A stretch of DNA of 7,410 bases from Clostridiales bacterium UBA6114 (GCA_002423435.1 DIWE01000028.1:133252-140661); one strand, 5' to 3'. Shown: positions 1-7,334, numbered from the stretch's first letter. The notes: generated by a model not told the origin, from the letters alone. Made by a program: numbers and translations.

Positions 1-65
1 TTCGGATTATCATGCTCCGGCTATGTATATAACACAGTATATGCCGTTTGGCTTGCAATGCGGCA

Positions 66-100
66 GCGCCAAAGACATACCTTTGCGCCGGACATTTTAA
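66..100 (+). terminator. Possible terminator of an upstream gene
   Basis: GCGC (66-69) and AAAG (71-74) pair with CTTT (81-84) and GCGC (85-88). This gives an 8-bp stem with one bulged C (70) and a six-base loop. A T-rich stretch (ATTTTAATTTG) follows about six bases after the stem. It lies just before the recJ promoter, where a terminator for the gene left of the window would be expected. The T tract is not continuous and the spacing is loose, so this is a weak call. Confidence 0.3.
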
Positions 101-104
101 TTTG

Positions 105-134
105 TTGTTGCGGGGCGCGGAAGTATGGTATAAT
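105..134 (+). promoter_or_regulatory. Sigma-A-type promoter for the recJ cluster
   Basis: A perfect -10 box TATAAT (129-134) is preceded by TG one base upstream (126-127), an extended -10 motif. A -35-like TTGTTG (105-110) lies 18 bp upstream. Transcription would start near 141, leaving a leader of about 25 nt before the recJ ATG at 167. This is the best promoter seen before the recJ-rel-dtd-MBL run and probably drives all four genes. Confidence 0.75.
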
Positions 135-166
135 GTTTTCATTAAAAAATACATGGTGGACAAACG

Positions 167-2248
167 ATGAGAGAAAAAAAGTGGATAATATCGGGATTCG
201 ACCCGAATGCGGCGGAAGCACTTTTGAGGGAGACGGGTCTTTCAAAGCTTGCCGTTTCGGTGCTTTGCGCGAGAGGCTTTGACAGCGCCGAGAAAACGAG
301 GGGGTTCTTGGAAGCGGGCCCGTCTGTTTTGCACGACCCCTTTTTGCTCGAGGATATGCTCCAGGCGACGGAAGAAATCAAGCGGGCCGTCTGCGCGGGG
401 GAAAAAATCGCGGTTTTCGGAGACTATGACGTCGACGGGGTGACCGCGACCTGCGTGCTGGTAAAATACCTGCGCTCGAAGGGCGCCCGCTGCGAGTTTT
501 ACATTCCCGACCGCCTGAGCGAGGGCTATGGCTTAAACGCCGATGCCGTTTCAAAACTGTATGAGGACGGGGTTAAGCTTTTAATCACCGTCGATTCCGG
601 CATTACCGCCGTCGGGGAAGCGGATTACGCCTCCGGAATCGGCCTTAAACTGATTATCACCGACCACCACGAATGCCTGAAAGTGCTTCCGAAAGCGCTT
701 GCCGTCATCAATCCCCGGCGGCAGGACAGCGCTTATCCGTTTCGGGAGCTTGCCGGTGTCGGAGTGGCCTTTAAGCTTGTTTGCGCTCTGGAGGGCGCGG
801 ACAAAACCGAGGAGCTTCTGAAAGAATACGGGGAGCTCGTCGCCGTCGGCACCATCGCGGATGTAATGCCTCTTCGCGGAGAAAACCGCGCCATTGTGAA
901 AACCGGGCTTTTGTCGATTGAAAATACAAAAAACCCGGGCCTTAAAATGCTGATGAGGATGGCCGGGATGGAAGGAAAACGGATTACCTCGAATGCCGTC
1001 AGTTTTATTCTTGCGCCGCGCATCAACGCGGCGGGGAGGCTCGGGAGGGCCGACCGCGCGGCGAAGCTCTTTTTTTCGCAGGACTTAAGCGACGCGGAGC
1101 GGTACGCCGGGGAACTGTGCGAGTTAAACCGCAGCCGGCAGACGGCGGAAAACGAGATTTTGGAGGAGATCCTGGATCGGCTCAGAACGGAATTTGATCC
1201 GGAGCGGGATCACATTATTGTGCTTTGGGGCGAAAACTGGCACAACGGCGTGATCGGAATCGTATCGTCCCGGATTTCCGACAGATTCGGACTTCCCACC
1301 GTGCTGATTTCGCTCGAAGGGGATAAGGGAAAGGGCTCCGGGCGGAGCGTCCCGGGGTTTAATCTCTTCGAGGGGCTGGAGAAATGCTCCTCCTGCCTTG
1401 AGAAATACGGGGGCCATGAGCTTGCGGTGGGGCTCTCCATCGACCGCAAAAATCTGGACGGATTCAAGGCTATGCTCAACGAATATGCGTCCGAGGCCGG
1501 CAAGGGCAAAAAAATCGTGTCCACTCTGGTGATCGACTGCGAAGCGGACCCGAAGGACATCAATATCCCGAATGTGAAGGGGCTTTACGCGCTGGAGCCC
1601 TATGGAATGGGAAACCAGCAGCCGACCTTTTATCTTGGCAATGTGCTGATCGAGGATATTACGCCGATCAGCTTCGAGCGTCATCTGAAAATGAGCTTTC
1701 TGAAGGAAGGGCATCAGTTTTTTGCGTTTTTATTCGGGACCGGCAGCACAAACTGCCGCTTTGTCGAGGGCGACAGGGTTGATATCGCCTTTTCCCTGGA
1801 AATCAACAATTATAGAAACCAGGAGCGTGTGCAGCTCATCCTTAAGGATATCCGGCGCACGGTAACCGAGGAGGAAAGGGACATAGAGCAGCTTGCGCTC
1901 TACCGCACTTTTATGACGGGCGCGCCGATCGACGCTGCTGCCGCCGACCGGATGATGCCGTCGAGAGAGGACCTCGTCGCGGTTTTCCGCCACGTAAAAA
2001 CCAACGCGCGAAACGGCGTTTTGGCAGTGAATGCCGAGACGCTTTACCGAAGGATCCGCCGCGAATCGAAGATCCTGATGGAGCTTTCCAGGCTTATGCT
2101 CTGCCTTGAGGTTTTCAAGGAATTTCATATTCTCGATTACGATTGTGACAAAGAAATGCTCCGGATAGTCATCAATCCGGTCGGTGAAAAGGTCGATATT
2201 TTCGGCTCGAAAATTCTGCTTCGGTTAAAACAGGCGAAAGAGGCATGA
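167..2248 (+). CDS. recJ: Single-stranded-DNA-specific exonuclease RecJ
   Basis: RecJ degrades single-stranded DNA 5' to 3' in the cytoplasm during recombination and mismatch/base-excision repair, using two metal ions. The 693-residue protein has the DHH phosphoesterase motifs in order: motif I FGDYDVDG (84-91, with D86, D88 and D90), VDSG (142-145), DHH (166-168), and GTIADVMPL with D232. The DHHA1 part contains GENWHNGVIGIVSSR (355-369), GSGRSVPGFNLFEGL (390-404) and GGH (415-417). LEPYGMGNQQPTF (477-489) leads into an OB-fold-like region to about residue 565. The remaining 130 residues form a C-terminal extension. From memory, E. coli RecJ is about 577 residues and B. subtilis RecJ nearer 790, so this is an intermediate Firmicutes-type length. 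The ATG at 167 has GGTGGA at 155-160, six bases upstream. The gene ends in an ATGA overlap with rel. All catalytic residues appear intact. Confidence 0.96.
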   Translation: MREKKWIISGFDPNAAEALLRETGLSKLAVSVLCARGFDSAEKTRGFLEAGPSVLHDPFLLEDMLQATEEIKRAVCAGEKIAVFGDYDVDGVTATCVLVKYLRSKGARCEFYIPDRLSEGYGLNADAVSKLYEDGVKLLITVDSGITAVGEADYASGIGLKLIITDHHECLKVLPKALAVINPRRQDSAYPFRELAGVGVAFKLVCALEGADKTEELLKEYGELVAVGTIADVMPLRGENRAIVKTGLLSIENTKNPGLKMLMRMAGMEGKRITSNAVSFILAPRINAAGRLGRADRAAKLFFSQDLSDAERYAGELCELNRSRQTAENEILEEILDRLRTEFDPERDHIIVLWGENWHNGVIGIVSSRISDRFGLPTVLISLEGDKGKGSGRSVPGFNLFEGLEKCSSCLEKYGGHELAVGLSIDRKNLDGFKAMLNEYASEAGKGKKIVSTLVIDCEADPKDINIPNVKGLYALEPYGMGNQQPTFYLGNVLIEDITPISFERHLKMSFLKEGHQFFAFLFGTGSTNCRFVEGDRVDIAFSLEINNYRNQERVQLILKDIRRTVTEEERDIEQLALYRTFMTGAPIDAAAADRMMPSREDLVAVFRHVKTNARNGVLAVNAETLYRRIRRESKILMELSRLMLCLEVFKEFHILDYDCDKEMLRIVINPVGEKVDIFGSKILLRLKQAKEA

Positions 2249-4452
2249 AATTTGCATTCAAAGGAATGGTCATAAACCCCATGCAAAAACGGTTTGAGCA
2301 GCTTGAAGCAAAAATTCAAAAACTGAACCCGTCTGCCGACATCGAACGGATACGGCAGGCTTATGAATGTGCGGCTTCGGCGCATCAGGAGCAGAAAAGG
2401 CGCGACGGGTCGCCCTATATCACGCATCCGCTCGCCGTGGCCGAGGTCATTCTGGAGATGGGACTCGACACCGACTCGATCATAGCGGGACTTCTGCACG
2501 ACTGCCTGGAGGACACGAAGCTCACTTACGACGAGATCAAGGCGAAGTTCGGCCTGCCTGTGGCGGAGCTCGTCGACGGCGTAACCCGGCTCGGCAAAAT
2601 CCAGTATTCGAGCAAGGAAGAGCGGCAGATGGAGGATCTGCGCAAGATGTTTCTCGCCATGGCGAAGGATATCCGCGTCATCCTGATAAAGCTTGCCGAC
2701 CGGCTTCACAATATGCGCACGCTTTCGTTTCTGCCCGAGCGAAAGCAGCGGGAAAAAGCGCTCGAAACGATGGAGGTCTACGCGCCGATCACACACCGGC
2801 TGGGCATGCAGAAGATCAAGTGGGAGCTTGAGGACCTTTCCCTGAAAACGCTCGACCCGGTCGGCTACCGGGAAATTGTCGAGGGGCTTTCGGAAAAAAG
2901 CAGCGAACGCGACGAATTCTTGGATCACATCAAGCACCTGATCGACGAGCGGCTCCGGGATATGGGCATCCCGGCGCAGATCGAGGGCCGGGTCAAGCAT
3001 ATTTACAGCATTTACCGGAAAATGTACGCCCAGCACAAAACCATGAACGAAATCTACGATATCTGCGCCGTGCGCGTCATAGTCGATACCATCGCCGACT
3101 GTTACAACGTGCTCGGCTTTATCCACGATATATTCAAACCGATCCCCGGGCGCTTCAAGGATTATATCAGCACCCCGAAGCCCAACATGTACCAGTCGCT
3201 TCACACGACCGTGATCGGGCGCGAGGGCATCCCGTTCGAGGTCCAGATCCGCACAAAGGAGATGCACCATCTCGCGGAATACGGCGTCGCCGCCCACTGG
3301 AAATACAAGGAGGGCCTGTCGACGAAAAACACCGCGGGGGAGTCGACGTTTGCCTGGATCCGCCAGCTCCTGGAGGCGCAGCAGGATTCCGACGCGGAGG
3401 ATTTTATCAAGACGCTGAAGGTCGACCTCTTTGCCGACGAGGTGTTTGTGTTCACGCCGAAGGGCGACGTGATAAACCTGCCCGCCGGTGCGACGCCGAT
3501 CGACTTCGCGTATGCGATCCACACGGCGGTCGGCAACCGCATGATCGGCGCGAAGGTAAACGGAAGGATCGCGCAGCTCGATTATCAGCTCAAAAACGGC
3601 GAGATCGTCGACGTGCTGACGTCGAAGGAGACGCACGGGCCGAGCCGGGATTGGCTGAAGCTTGTCAAAACCGGGGAAGCAAGAAACAAAATCAAGCAGT
3701 GGTTTAAGAATGAAAGCCGGGAGGAAAACATCGCGCAGGGCAAGGAGGAGCTTGAAAAACAGTTAAACGCCGCCTTGCTTTATTCCGCGTTCCAGAAGGA
3801 GGAAATCCGCAACCCGGTGATCAAAAAGCTGTCCTTCAACTCGGTCGAGGAGCTGTATGCCGGCATCGGATACGGCGGGGTCACCGCAAACCGCGTCTTA
3901 AACCGCATCCGGGACGAACTTAAGCGGGTTGAACGGACAAAGCCGGAAGAAGCGCCCGACGTCCGCTCCGCCCTGCCCAAAAAAACCAAGCAGCCGCTTT
4001 ACGGCGTGATCGTCGGGGGGCTCGACAACTGCCTTGTAAAATTCGCAAGGTGCTGCACTCCGATCCCCGGCGACGAGATCATCGGCTTTATCACGAGAGG
4101 CTACGGCGTGTCCATACACAGGACCGACTGTCCGAACGTCCGCTCCGCCAAGGAAACCGACGCGGACAACGGCCGTTGGGTGTCCGCGTACTGGGACGAC
4201 AGGCGCCGCGACAAATACGAAACTGCCATCCAGATTTCGGCCAAAAACCGCGTCGGGCTTTTGGCGGACGTCGTTGCGATTTTCAGCAATTTAAAGCTCA
4301 ACGTGGCGGAGCTGTCGGCGAGGAACCTGAGCGACGGCTACGCGGTGATTACGGCGGTTGTCGAGGTGGCGGACACCTATCAGTTAAACGACTTGTTCAT
4401 AAAGCTCAAGCGCGTCGCCGGCATCATCGATATCATCCGCTCAAGCAGCTGA
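2245..4452 (+). CDS. rel: Bifunctional (p)ppGpp synthetase/hydrolase Rel
   Basis: This long RelA/SpoT homologue makes (p)ppGpp from ATP and GTP/GDP on starved ribosomes and also degrades it. Numbered from 2245 (735 aa), the hydrolase HD domain shows ITHP (59-62), HDCLED (85-90) and KLADRLHNMRTL (149-160). The synthetase domain shows KHIYSIYRKM (251-260), GRFKDY and PKPNMYQSLHTTVIG (302-325), and FEVQIRTKEMHHLAEYGVAAHWKYKEG (331-357, in parts). The RFKD motif (303-306) is the RxKD form of bifunctional Rel enzymes, not the ExDD form of synthetase-only RelA. A TGS domain (about 397-456), a helical linker, a Cys-rich region with C603, C604, H625 and C629, and an ACT domain (about 659-735) follow. 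The first ATG (2245) overlaps the recJ stop as ATGA and suggests translational coupling. However, family N-termini align better from the ATG at 2281 (MQKRFEQLEAKIQ, 723 aa). Neither start has an ideal Shine-Dalgarno. Confidence 0.95.
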   Translation: MKFAFKGMVINPMQKRFEQLEAKIQKLNPSADIERIRQAYECAASAHQEQKRRDGSPYITHPLAVAEVILEMGLDTDSIIAGLLHDCLEDTKLTYDEIKAKFGLPVAELVDGVTRLGKIQYSSKEERQMEDLRKMFLAMAKDIRVILIKLADRLHNMRTLSFLPERKQREKALETMEVYAPITHRLGMQKIKWELEDLSLKTLDPVGYREIVEGLSEKSSERDEFLDHIKHLIDERLRDMGIPAQIEGRVKHIYSIYRKMYAQHKTMNEIYDICAVRVIVDTIADCYNVLGFIHDIFKPIPGRFKDYISTPKPNMYQSLHTTVIGREGIPFEVQIRTKEMHHLAEYGVAAHWKYKEGLSTKNTAGESTFAWIRQLLEAQQDSDAEDFIKTLKVDLFADEVFVFTPKGDVINLPAGATPIDFAYAIHTAVGNRMIGAKVNGRIAQLDYQLKNGEIVDVLTSKETHGPSRDWLKLVKTGEARNKIKQWFKNESREENIAQGKEELEKQLNAALLYSAFQKEEIRNPVIKKLSFNSVEELYAGIGYGGVTANRVLNRIRDELKRVERTKPEEAPDVRSALPKKTKQPLYGVIVGGLDNCLVKFARCCTPIPGDEIIGFITRGYGVSIHRTDCPNVRSAKETDADNGRWVSAYWDDRRRDKYETAIQISAKNRVGLLADVVAIFSNLKLNVAELSARNLSDGYAVITAVVEVADTYQLNDLFIKLKRVAGIIDIIRSSS

Positions 4453-4499
4453 AGAATGTAAGCTTCAATGATTTACGTGCGAAAGGATTGGTCGCAATC

Positions 4500-4955
4500 A
4501 TGAGGGCCGTGATCCAGCGGGTTTCGAACGCGGGCGTGACGATCGGCGGGGAGGTCTTTTCCGAGATCGGCAGGGGCCTTCTCGTGCTTGTCGGGTTTGC
4601 GAGGGGAGACGGAAGGGAAGAAGCCGAATACCTCGCCGGAAAATGCGTCGGGCTGCGCATATTTGAAGACGGGCAAGGCAAAATGAATCTGGAGGCGAAA
4701 GACGTCGGAGGAGAATTTTTGATTGTGCCGAACTTTACGCTTTACGGCGACTGCTCGCGCGGCAAACGCCCCGATTTTCTGGCCGCGGAGCGCTTTGATA
4801 AAGCCGTCCCCCTTTACGAGGAATTCTTAAACCAATGCAGAAGCCTGGGGGCGAGGGTGAAAACCGGGAGCTTCGGCGCCGATATGCAGGTTTCCCTGAC
4901 AAACGACGGCCCGGTGACGATTTTTATGGATACGGATCTTATGAGAATGAAATGA
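4500..4955 (+). CDS. dtd: D-aminoacyl-tRNA deacylase
   Basis: Dtd hydrolyses D-aminoacyl-tRNAs (and Gly-tRNA-Ala), removing mischarged amino acids before translation. The 151-residue protein begins MRAVIQRVSNAGVTI, the usual family start. It has LRIFEDGQGKMNL (52-64), ADMQVSLTNDGPVTI (127-141) with the Gly-Pro pair G137-P138 of the cross-subunit Gly-cisPro motif, and GKRPDF (88-93). The normally conserved SQFTL motif reads PNFTL (77-81), a Ser-to-Pro and Gln-to-Asn change, while Thr80 is kept. Length is close to the usual 145-150 residues. The ATG at 4500 is chosen by homology and has AAAGGA at 4482-4487, a somewhat long 12-base spacing. It lies 47 bp after rel, the common rel-dtd order of Firmicutes, and is probably cotranscribed with it. 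Confidence 0.93.
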   Translation: MRAVIQRVSNAGVTIGGEVFSEIGRGLLVLVGFARGDGREEAEYLAGKCVGLRIFEDGQGKMNLEAKDVGGEFLIVPNFTLYGDCSRGKRPDFLAAERFDKAVPLYEEFLNQCRSLGARVKTGSFGADMQVSLTNDGPVTIFMDTDLMRMK

Positions 4956-4978
4956 CATAAAAAGGAGAAAAGACGGTC

Positions 4979-5611
4979 ATGGTGATGAAAATCATTGTCG
5001 GCGCAATCAGTACAAACTGCTATTTTCTGTACGACAAGGAGACGAAGGCCGCTATGGTCATCGATCCGGGCGACAACGCCGACGCCATATTGAAGGTTAT
5101 CCGGGAAAACGGGTTTGAAGTGGGATATATATTGCTGACACACGGGCATTTCGACCACATTCTGGCGGCGCAGGGCGTCAAGGAGGCGACGGGCGCAAAG
5201 CTTGTCGTTCATAAGGACGACGCGCCGAGGCTTTTGAGCTCCGCCGTCGAGGACTATCAGCCGTATTTGAGCGGCGGGTACAAGGAGCCGAAGCCCGATA
5301 TCCTGGCAAAAGACGGCGAAACGATCTCGTTCGGGCCGCTCGAGGTAAAATATGTGAGCACTCCGGGGCATACCGAAGGCTCGTGCGTGATTCTCTCGGG
5401 CGACGTCATGTTTTCGGGCGACACGCTTTTTTACCGGGAATGCGGGCGGTGCGACCTTCCGGGCGGCGATTACAACGAGATGCTGCGCTCCCTGAAAAAG
5501 CTTGCCCTGCTGCCCGGCGACTATACCGTTTATCCGGGGCACGGCGTCAAAAGCACGCTTTCGGACGAGAGGCTTCACAATCCGTATATCAGGCAGGCGA
5601 TGGCCCGGTAG
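4979..5611 (+). CDS. MBL-fold metallo-hydrolase, glyoxalase II-like
   Basis: The 210-residue cytoplasmic protein has a complete metallo-beta-lactamase-fold metal site: THGHFDH (54-60, HxHxDH), PGHTEGS with H131, SGDTLF with D148, and YPGHG with H188. This pattern, with FYRECGRCDLPGGDY (151-165), places it in the hydroxyacylglutathione-hydrolase-like (YcbL/GloB-type) group. Family members cleave thioesters, but the real substrate cannot be read from the sequence. It lacks the long C-terminal substrate-binding domain of classical glyoxalase II, so a true GloB role is doubtful. The ATG at 4979 has AAAGGAG (4961-4967) about 11 bases upstream; the next ATG at 4985 would be too far from it. It sits 23 bp after dtd, a pairing commonly found in Clostridia, and is probably in the same transcript. 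Confidence 0.9.
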   Translation: MVMKIIVGAISTNCYFLYDKETKAAMVIDPGDNADAILKVIRENGFEVGYILLTHGHFDHILAAQGVKEATGAKLVVHKDDAPRLLSSAVEDYQPYLSGGYKEPKPDILAKDGETISFGPLEVKYVSTPGHTEGSCVILSGDVMFSGDTLFYRECGRCDLPGGDYNEMLRSLKKLALLPGDYTVYPGHGVKSTLSDERLHNPYIRQAMAR

Positions 5612-5744
5612 ATTTAAGGTCAGACGCGCCTTGAAAAATTGCCGCCGGAAACAAGAGGCCGCGGGGACGCGAATGAATAAAATATACCGGCGGGGTAAAA
5701 CTATGCCGATTCAATAAAATTTTGCTGTAAGTTCAGGAGGAAGC
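5612..5744 (+). other. Intergenic gap between MBL hydrolase and kinase
   Basis: No gene, clear promoter or convincing terminator is visible in these 133 bp. There is a 7-bp inverted repeat, CCGCCGG (5642-5648) and CCGGCGG (5688-5694), separated by 39 bases and not followed by a T tract. A 14-codon frame from ATG 5674 is too short and featureless to call. A strong Shine-Dalgarno AGGAGG (5735-5740) serves the kinase. Whether the kinase is read through from the upstream cluster or has its own promoter is unresolved. Confidence 0.5.
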
Positions 5745-6683
5745 ATGAGGGTAGCAGAGCTTGATAAAATCAACAGACAGGCAAGGGAAAATCCGGAGGA
5801 TTTTGTCGCCGGATGCGAGCTTTTATATACAAACAAAATCGGCGATACGGCAAAGCGGATCGCCGACCGGTTGAAAACCAGCCCGATCGTCCTGATGTCC
5901 GGGCCGTCGGCGTCGGGCAAGACGACGACGGCAAAGCGGATTCAGATGAGGCTTGAGGAAATGGGGGTCCGCGTCCATCTGATCTCGATGGACGATTATT
6001 TTACGACGAGGATCGACGGAAACACCCCGCTCGACGAGGATGGAAACGAGGATCTCGAGTCTCCTCTCTGCATGGATATGCCGCTTTTAAACCGGCATCT
6101 TAAAATGCTTTCCGAGGGCAGGGAAATTCACGTGCCGAAATACGACTTCGTAAGTCAGTCGCGCACCGACAAAACCACGCCGTTAAAGCTTCAAAAGGAC
6201 GAGATTGCGGTGATCGAGGGCATTCACGCCCTAAACGACGAGATCACGGGCGAGCTCGGGGATAAAGCGACGAAGATCTATGTAAGCGTCCGGACCAGGA
6301 TCGGCCATAACGACAGGGTGCTTGCCCGCCCGGAATGGCTGAGGCTTATGAGGCGCACGGTGCGCGACAACAATTTCAGAGGCGCGCCGGCCGAAAAAAC
6401 GCTCGCACTGTGGAAGAATATCCGCCGCGGGGAGACCCTATACATTATGCCGTATAAAAATTCGGCGGACATCGCGGTCGACACCTTCCTGGAATACGAG
6501 GCCTGCGTGCTCGCACCGATTTCGTCGAAGGAATTAAAGGGCGTGTCCCCGGAGCTGATGAAAGCGTCGCAGTCTGCGGGAATCCTCGATGTCATCGACC
6601 TGTTTGAGCCCATCCGGCAGGAGCTTATCCCGTCCGACTCGCTTTTGCGGGAATTCGTCGGGGGGAGCAGTATTTCCTATTGA
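5745..6683 (+). CDS. Nucleoside (uridine-type) kinase, P-loop
   Basis: This 312-residue cytoplasmic protein belongs to the phosphoribulokinase/uridine kinase family, which transfers ATP phosphate to a nucleoside or related sugar hydroxyl. It has a Walker A P-loop GPSASGKTT (53-61), the acceptor-site segment SMDDYF (81-86), PKYDF (131-135), IEGIHALN (157-164) and a lid-like arginine region LMRRTVRDNNFRG (201-213). Uridine kinases such as Udk are near 210 residues. The extra length is about 45 residues before the P-loop and about 60 after residue 250. Larger clostridial relatives carry an N-terminal TGS/ThrRS-like domain, which is absent here. Uridine/cytidine salvage is the likeliest role, but substrate specificity is inferred. 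The ATG at 5745 has AGGAGG four bases upstream. The stop codon lies inside the -35 box of the next gene's promoter. Confidence 0.88.
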   Translation: MRVAELDKINRQARENPEDFVAGCELLYTNKIGDTAKRIADRLKTSPIVLMSGPSASGKTTTAKRIQMRLEEMGVRVHLISMDDYFTTRIDGNTPLDEDGNEDLESPLCMDMPLLNRHLKMLSEGREIHVPKYDFVSQSRTDKTTPLKLQKDEIAVIEGIHALNDEITGELGDKATKIYVSVRTRIGHNDRVLARPEWLRLMRRTVRDNNFRGAPAEKTLALWKNIRRGETLYIMPYKNSADIAVDTFLEYEACVLAPISSKELKGVSPELMKASQSAGILDVIDLFEPIRQELIPSDSLLREFVGGSSISY

Positions 6684-6708
6684 CCGGATAGACGTGCGGA
6701 TGTAAAAT
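6680..6708 (+). promoter_or_regulatory. Promoter of the zinc-ribbon gene
   Basis: TTGACC (6680-6685) and TAAAAT (6703-6708) are separated by exactly 17 bp, a near-consensus sigma-A promoter. The -35 box contains the TGA stop (6681-6683) of the kinase gene. Transcription would start around 6714-6716, giving an 80-nt leader. The -35 half TTGACCG recurs inverted as CGGTCAA at 6730-6736, which could be an operator or a leader hairpin. Confidence 0.7.
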
Positions 6709-6781
6709 AAGAATCATATCTTTGGAAAACGGTCAATGCTTAATCATATGAAAAGGGAATGAATGCACAGGACGTTTGCGG

Positions 6782-6787
6782 AAGGAG
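6782..6787 (+). promoter_or_regulatory. Shine-Dalgarno fixing the zinc-ribbon gene start
   Basis: AAGGAG lies seven bases before the ATG at 6795. The earlier in-frame ATG at 6759 has a purine run (AAAAGGGA) butted directly against it, which is too close to work well. The 6795 start is therefore preferred, removing 12 residues from the longest open frame. Confidence 0.7.
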
Positions 6788-6794
6788 CTTTGTA

Positions 6795-7187
6795 ATGGAA
6801 CAGAAAGTCAAGGATATCCTGGAAAAGGTAAAAGTTACGGCGTCTATGGCGGCGGAGGCCGCCGGCAAAGCAGCCGAAGCGGCCGGGAAGAAAGCCGGAG
6901 AGGTTGTTGAAATCACGAAGTTAAATCTCCAGATATTCGATTTGAATACGGAGATCGAAGTCCTTTATAAAGAGATCGGCAAGATGGTTTACAATACCCA
7001 TACGGGCGAGGATGTATCGGCGGAAGAGCTTGACGCAAAGATCTCTTCTCTTGACGAAAAACGGGCGCAGGTATCGGCAATCAAGGAGAAGATCGCCGAG
7101 CGAAAGACCTCGAACAAGTGTCCGAATTGCGGCAAGGATTGCGACAAGGACGATTCGTTCTGCCGGGTCTGCGGTGCCCAGCTATAA
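6795..7187 (+). CDS. Small helical protein with C-terminal zinc ribbon
   Basis: This 130-residue protein is of unknown function. The N-terminal part (about 14-38) is alanine-rich, with two near-identical heptads AAEAAGK (19-25, and 26-32 as AAEAAGK after one K/A register step) that suit a helix. Residues 40-104 are heptad-like and charged (LNLQIFDLNTEIEVLYKEIG, then LDAKISSLDEKRAQVSAIKEKI), suggesting a coiled coil. The end carries CPNC (109-112) and CRVC (123-126), a zinc-ribbon knuckle pair, with an extra C116. There is no signal peptide or membrane span. Many Clostridia encode short helix-plus-zinc-ribbon proteins of this design without known roles. It has its own promoter and is followed by terminator hairpins, so it is probably a single-gene transcript. 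The reading frame is well supported; no function is assigned. Confidence 0.85.
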   Translation: MEQKVKDILEKVKVTASMAAEAAGKAAEAAGKKAGEVVEITKLNLQIFDLNTEIEVLYKEIGKMVYNTHTGEDVSAEELDAKISSLDEKRAQVSAIKEKIAERKTSNKCPNCGKDCDKDDSFCRVCGAQL

Positions 7188-7198
7188 GTGAAACGCGT

Positions 7199-7245
7199 AG
7201 AACAAGGGGGTATACGCTGATTTTAAGCGGATATCCTCTTGTTTT
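7199..7245 (+). terminator. Hairpin terminator after the zinc-ribbon gene
   Basis: AACAAGGGGGTAT (7201-7213) pairs fully with ATATCCTCTTGTT (7231-7243), using two G-U pairs. Beyond an A/G mismatch the stem continues as CGCT (7215-7218) with AGCG (7226-7229), closing a seven-base loop. A7199 and G7200 can also pair with T7245 and T7244. The stem starts 11 bases after the stop codon. The terminal T run (7242-7245) is short and partly within the stem, so termination efficiency is uncertain. Confidence 0.65.
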
Positions 7246-7299
7246 CTCGTGGGGCTTCGCGAAATTTTATCAAAATACAGTACATACCCCGGCCTTTCG

Positions 7300-7330
7300 G
7301 CCGATATATTAATATCGGCGGACTTTTTTT
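7300..7330 (+). terminator. Second hairpin with T tract, possible terminator
   Basis: GCCGATAT (7300-7307) pairs with ATATCGGC (7312-7319) around an ATTA loop. GGAC separates it from seven Ts (7324-7330). The overlapping GGCC-TTTC-GGCC (7291-7302) is an alternative small hairpin. It could act as a backup terminator for the zinc-ribbon transcript. The T tract is four bases away from the stem, so the call is moderate. Confidence 0.45.
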
Positions 7331-7334
7331 GCAT

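Noticed and set aside
2..100. An open frame running in from the left edge to TAA at 98-100, possibly a gene tail
   Set aside because: The 32 translated residues are not recognisable, and the possible terminator hairpin would lie inside it. Too short to call.
58..282. A 74-codon frame spanning the recJ promoter and start
   Set aside because: It covers the promoter and runs into recJ in another frame, with no ribosome site or recognisable content.
1124..1714. A 196-codon minus-strand frame inside recJ
   Set aside because: Antisense to the RecJ DHHA1 region, with no motif and no start signals.
2137..3636. A 499-codon open frame on the minus strand opposite rel
   Set aside because: It lies wholly antisense to recJ's end and rel, whose motifs are unmistakable. 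Its Arg/Asp/Val/Leu-rich composition is typical of the opposite strand of a GC-rich gene, and it shows no domain.
4050..4499. A long in-frame extension upstream of dtd
   Set aside because: It overlaps the rel C-terminal Cys-rich and ACT regions in another frame, has an arginine-rich nonsense composition, and Dtd homology starts exactly at the ATG at 4500.
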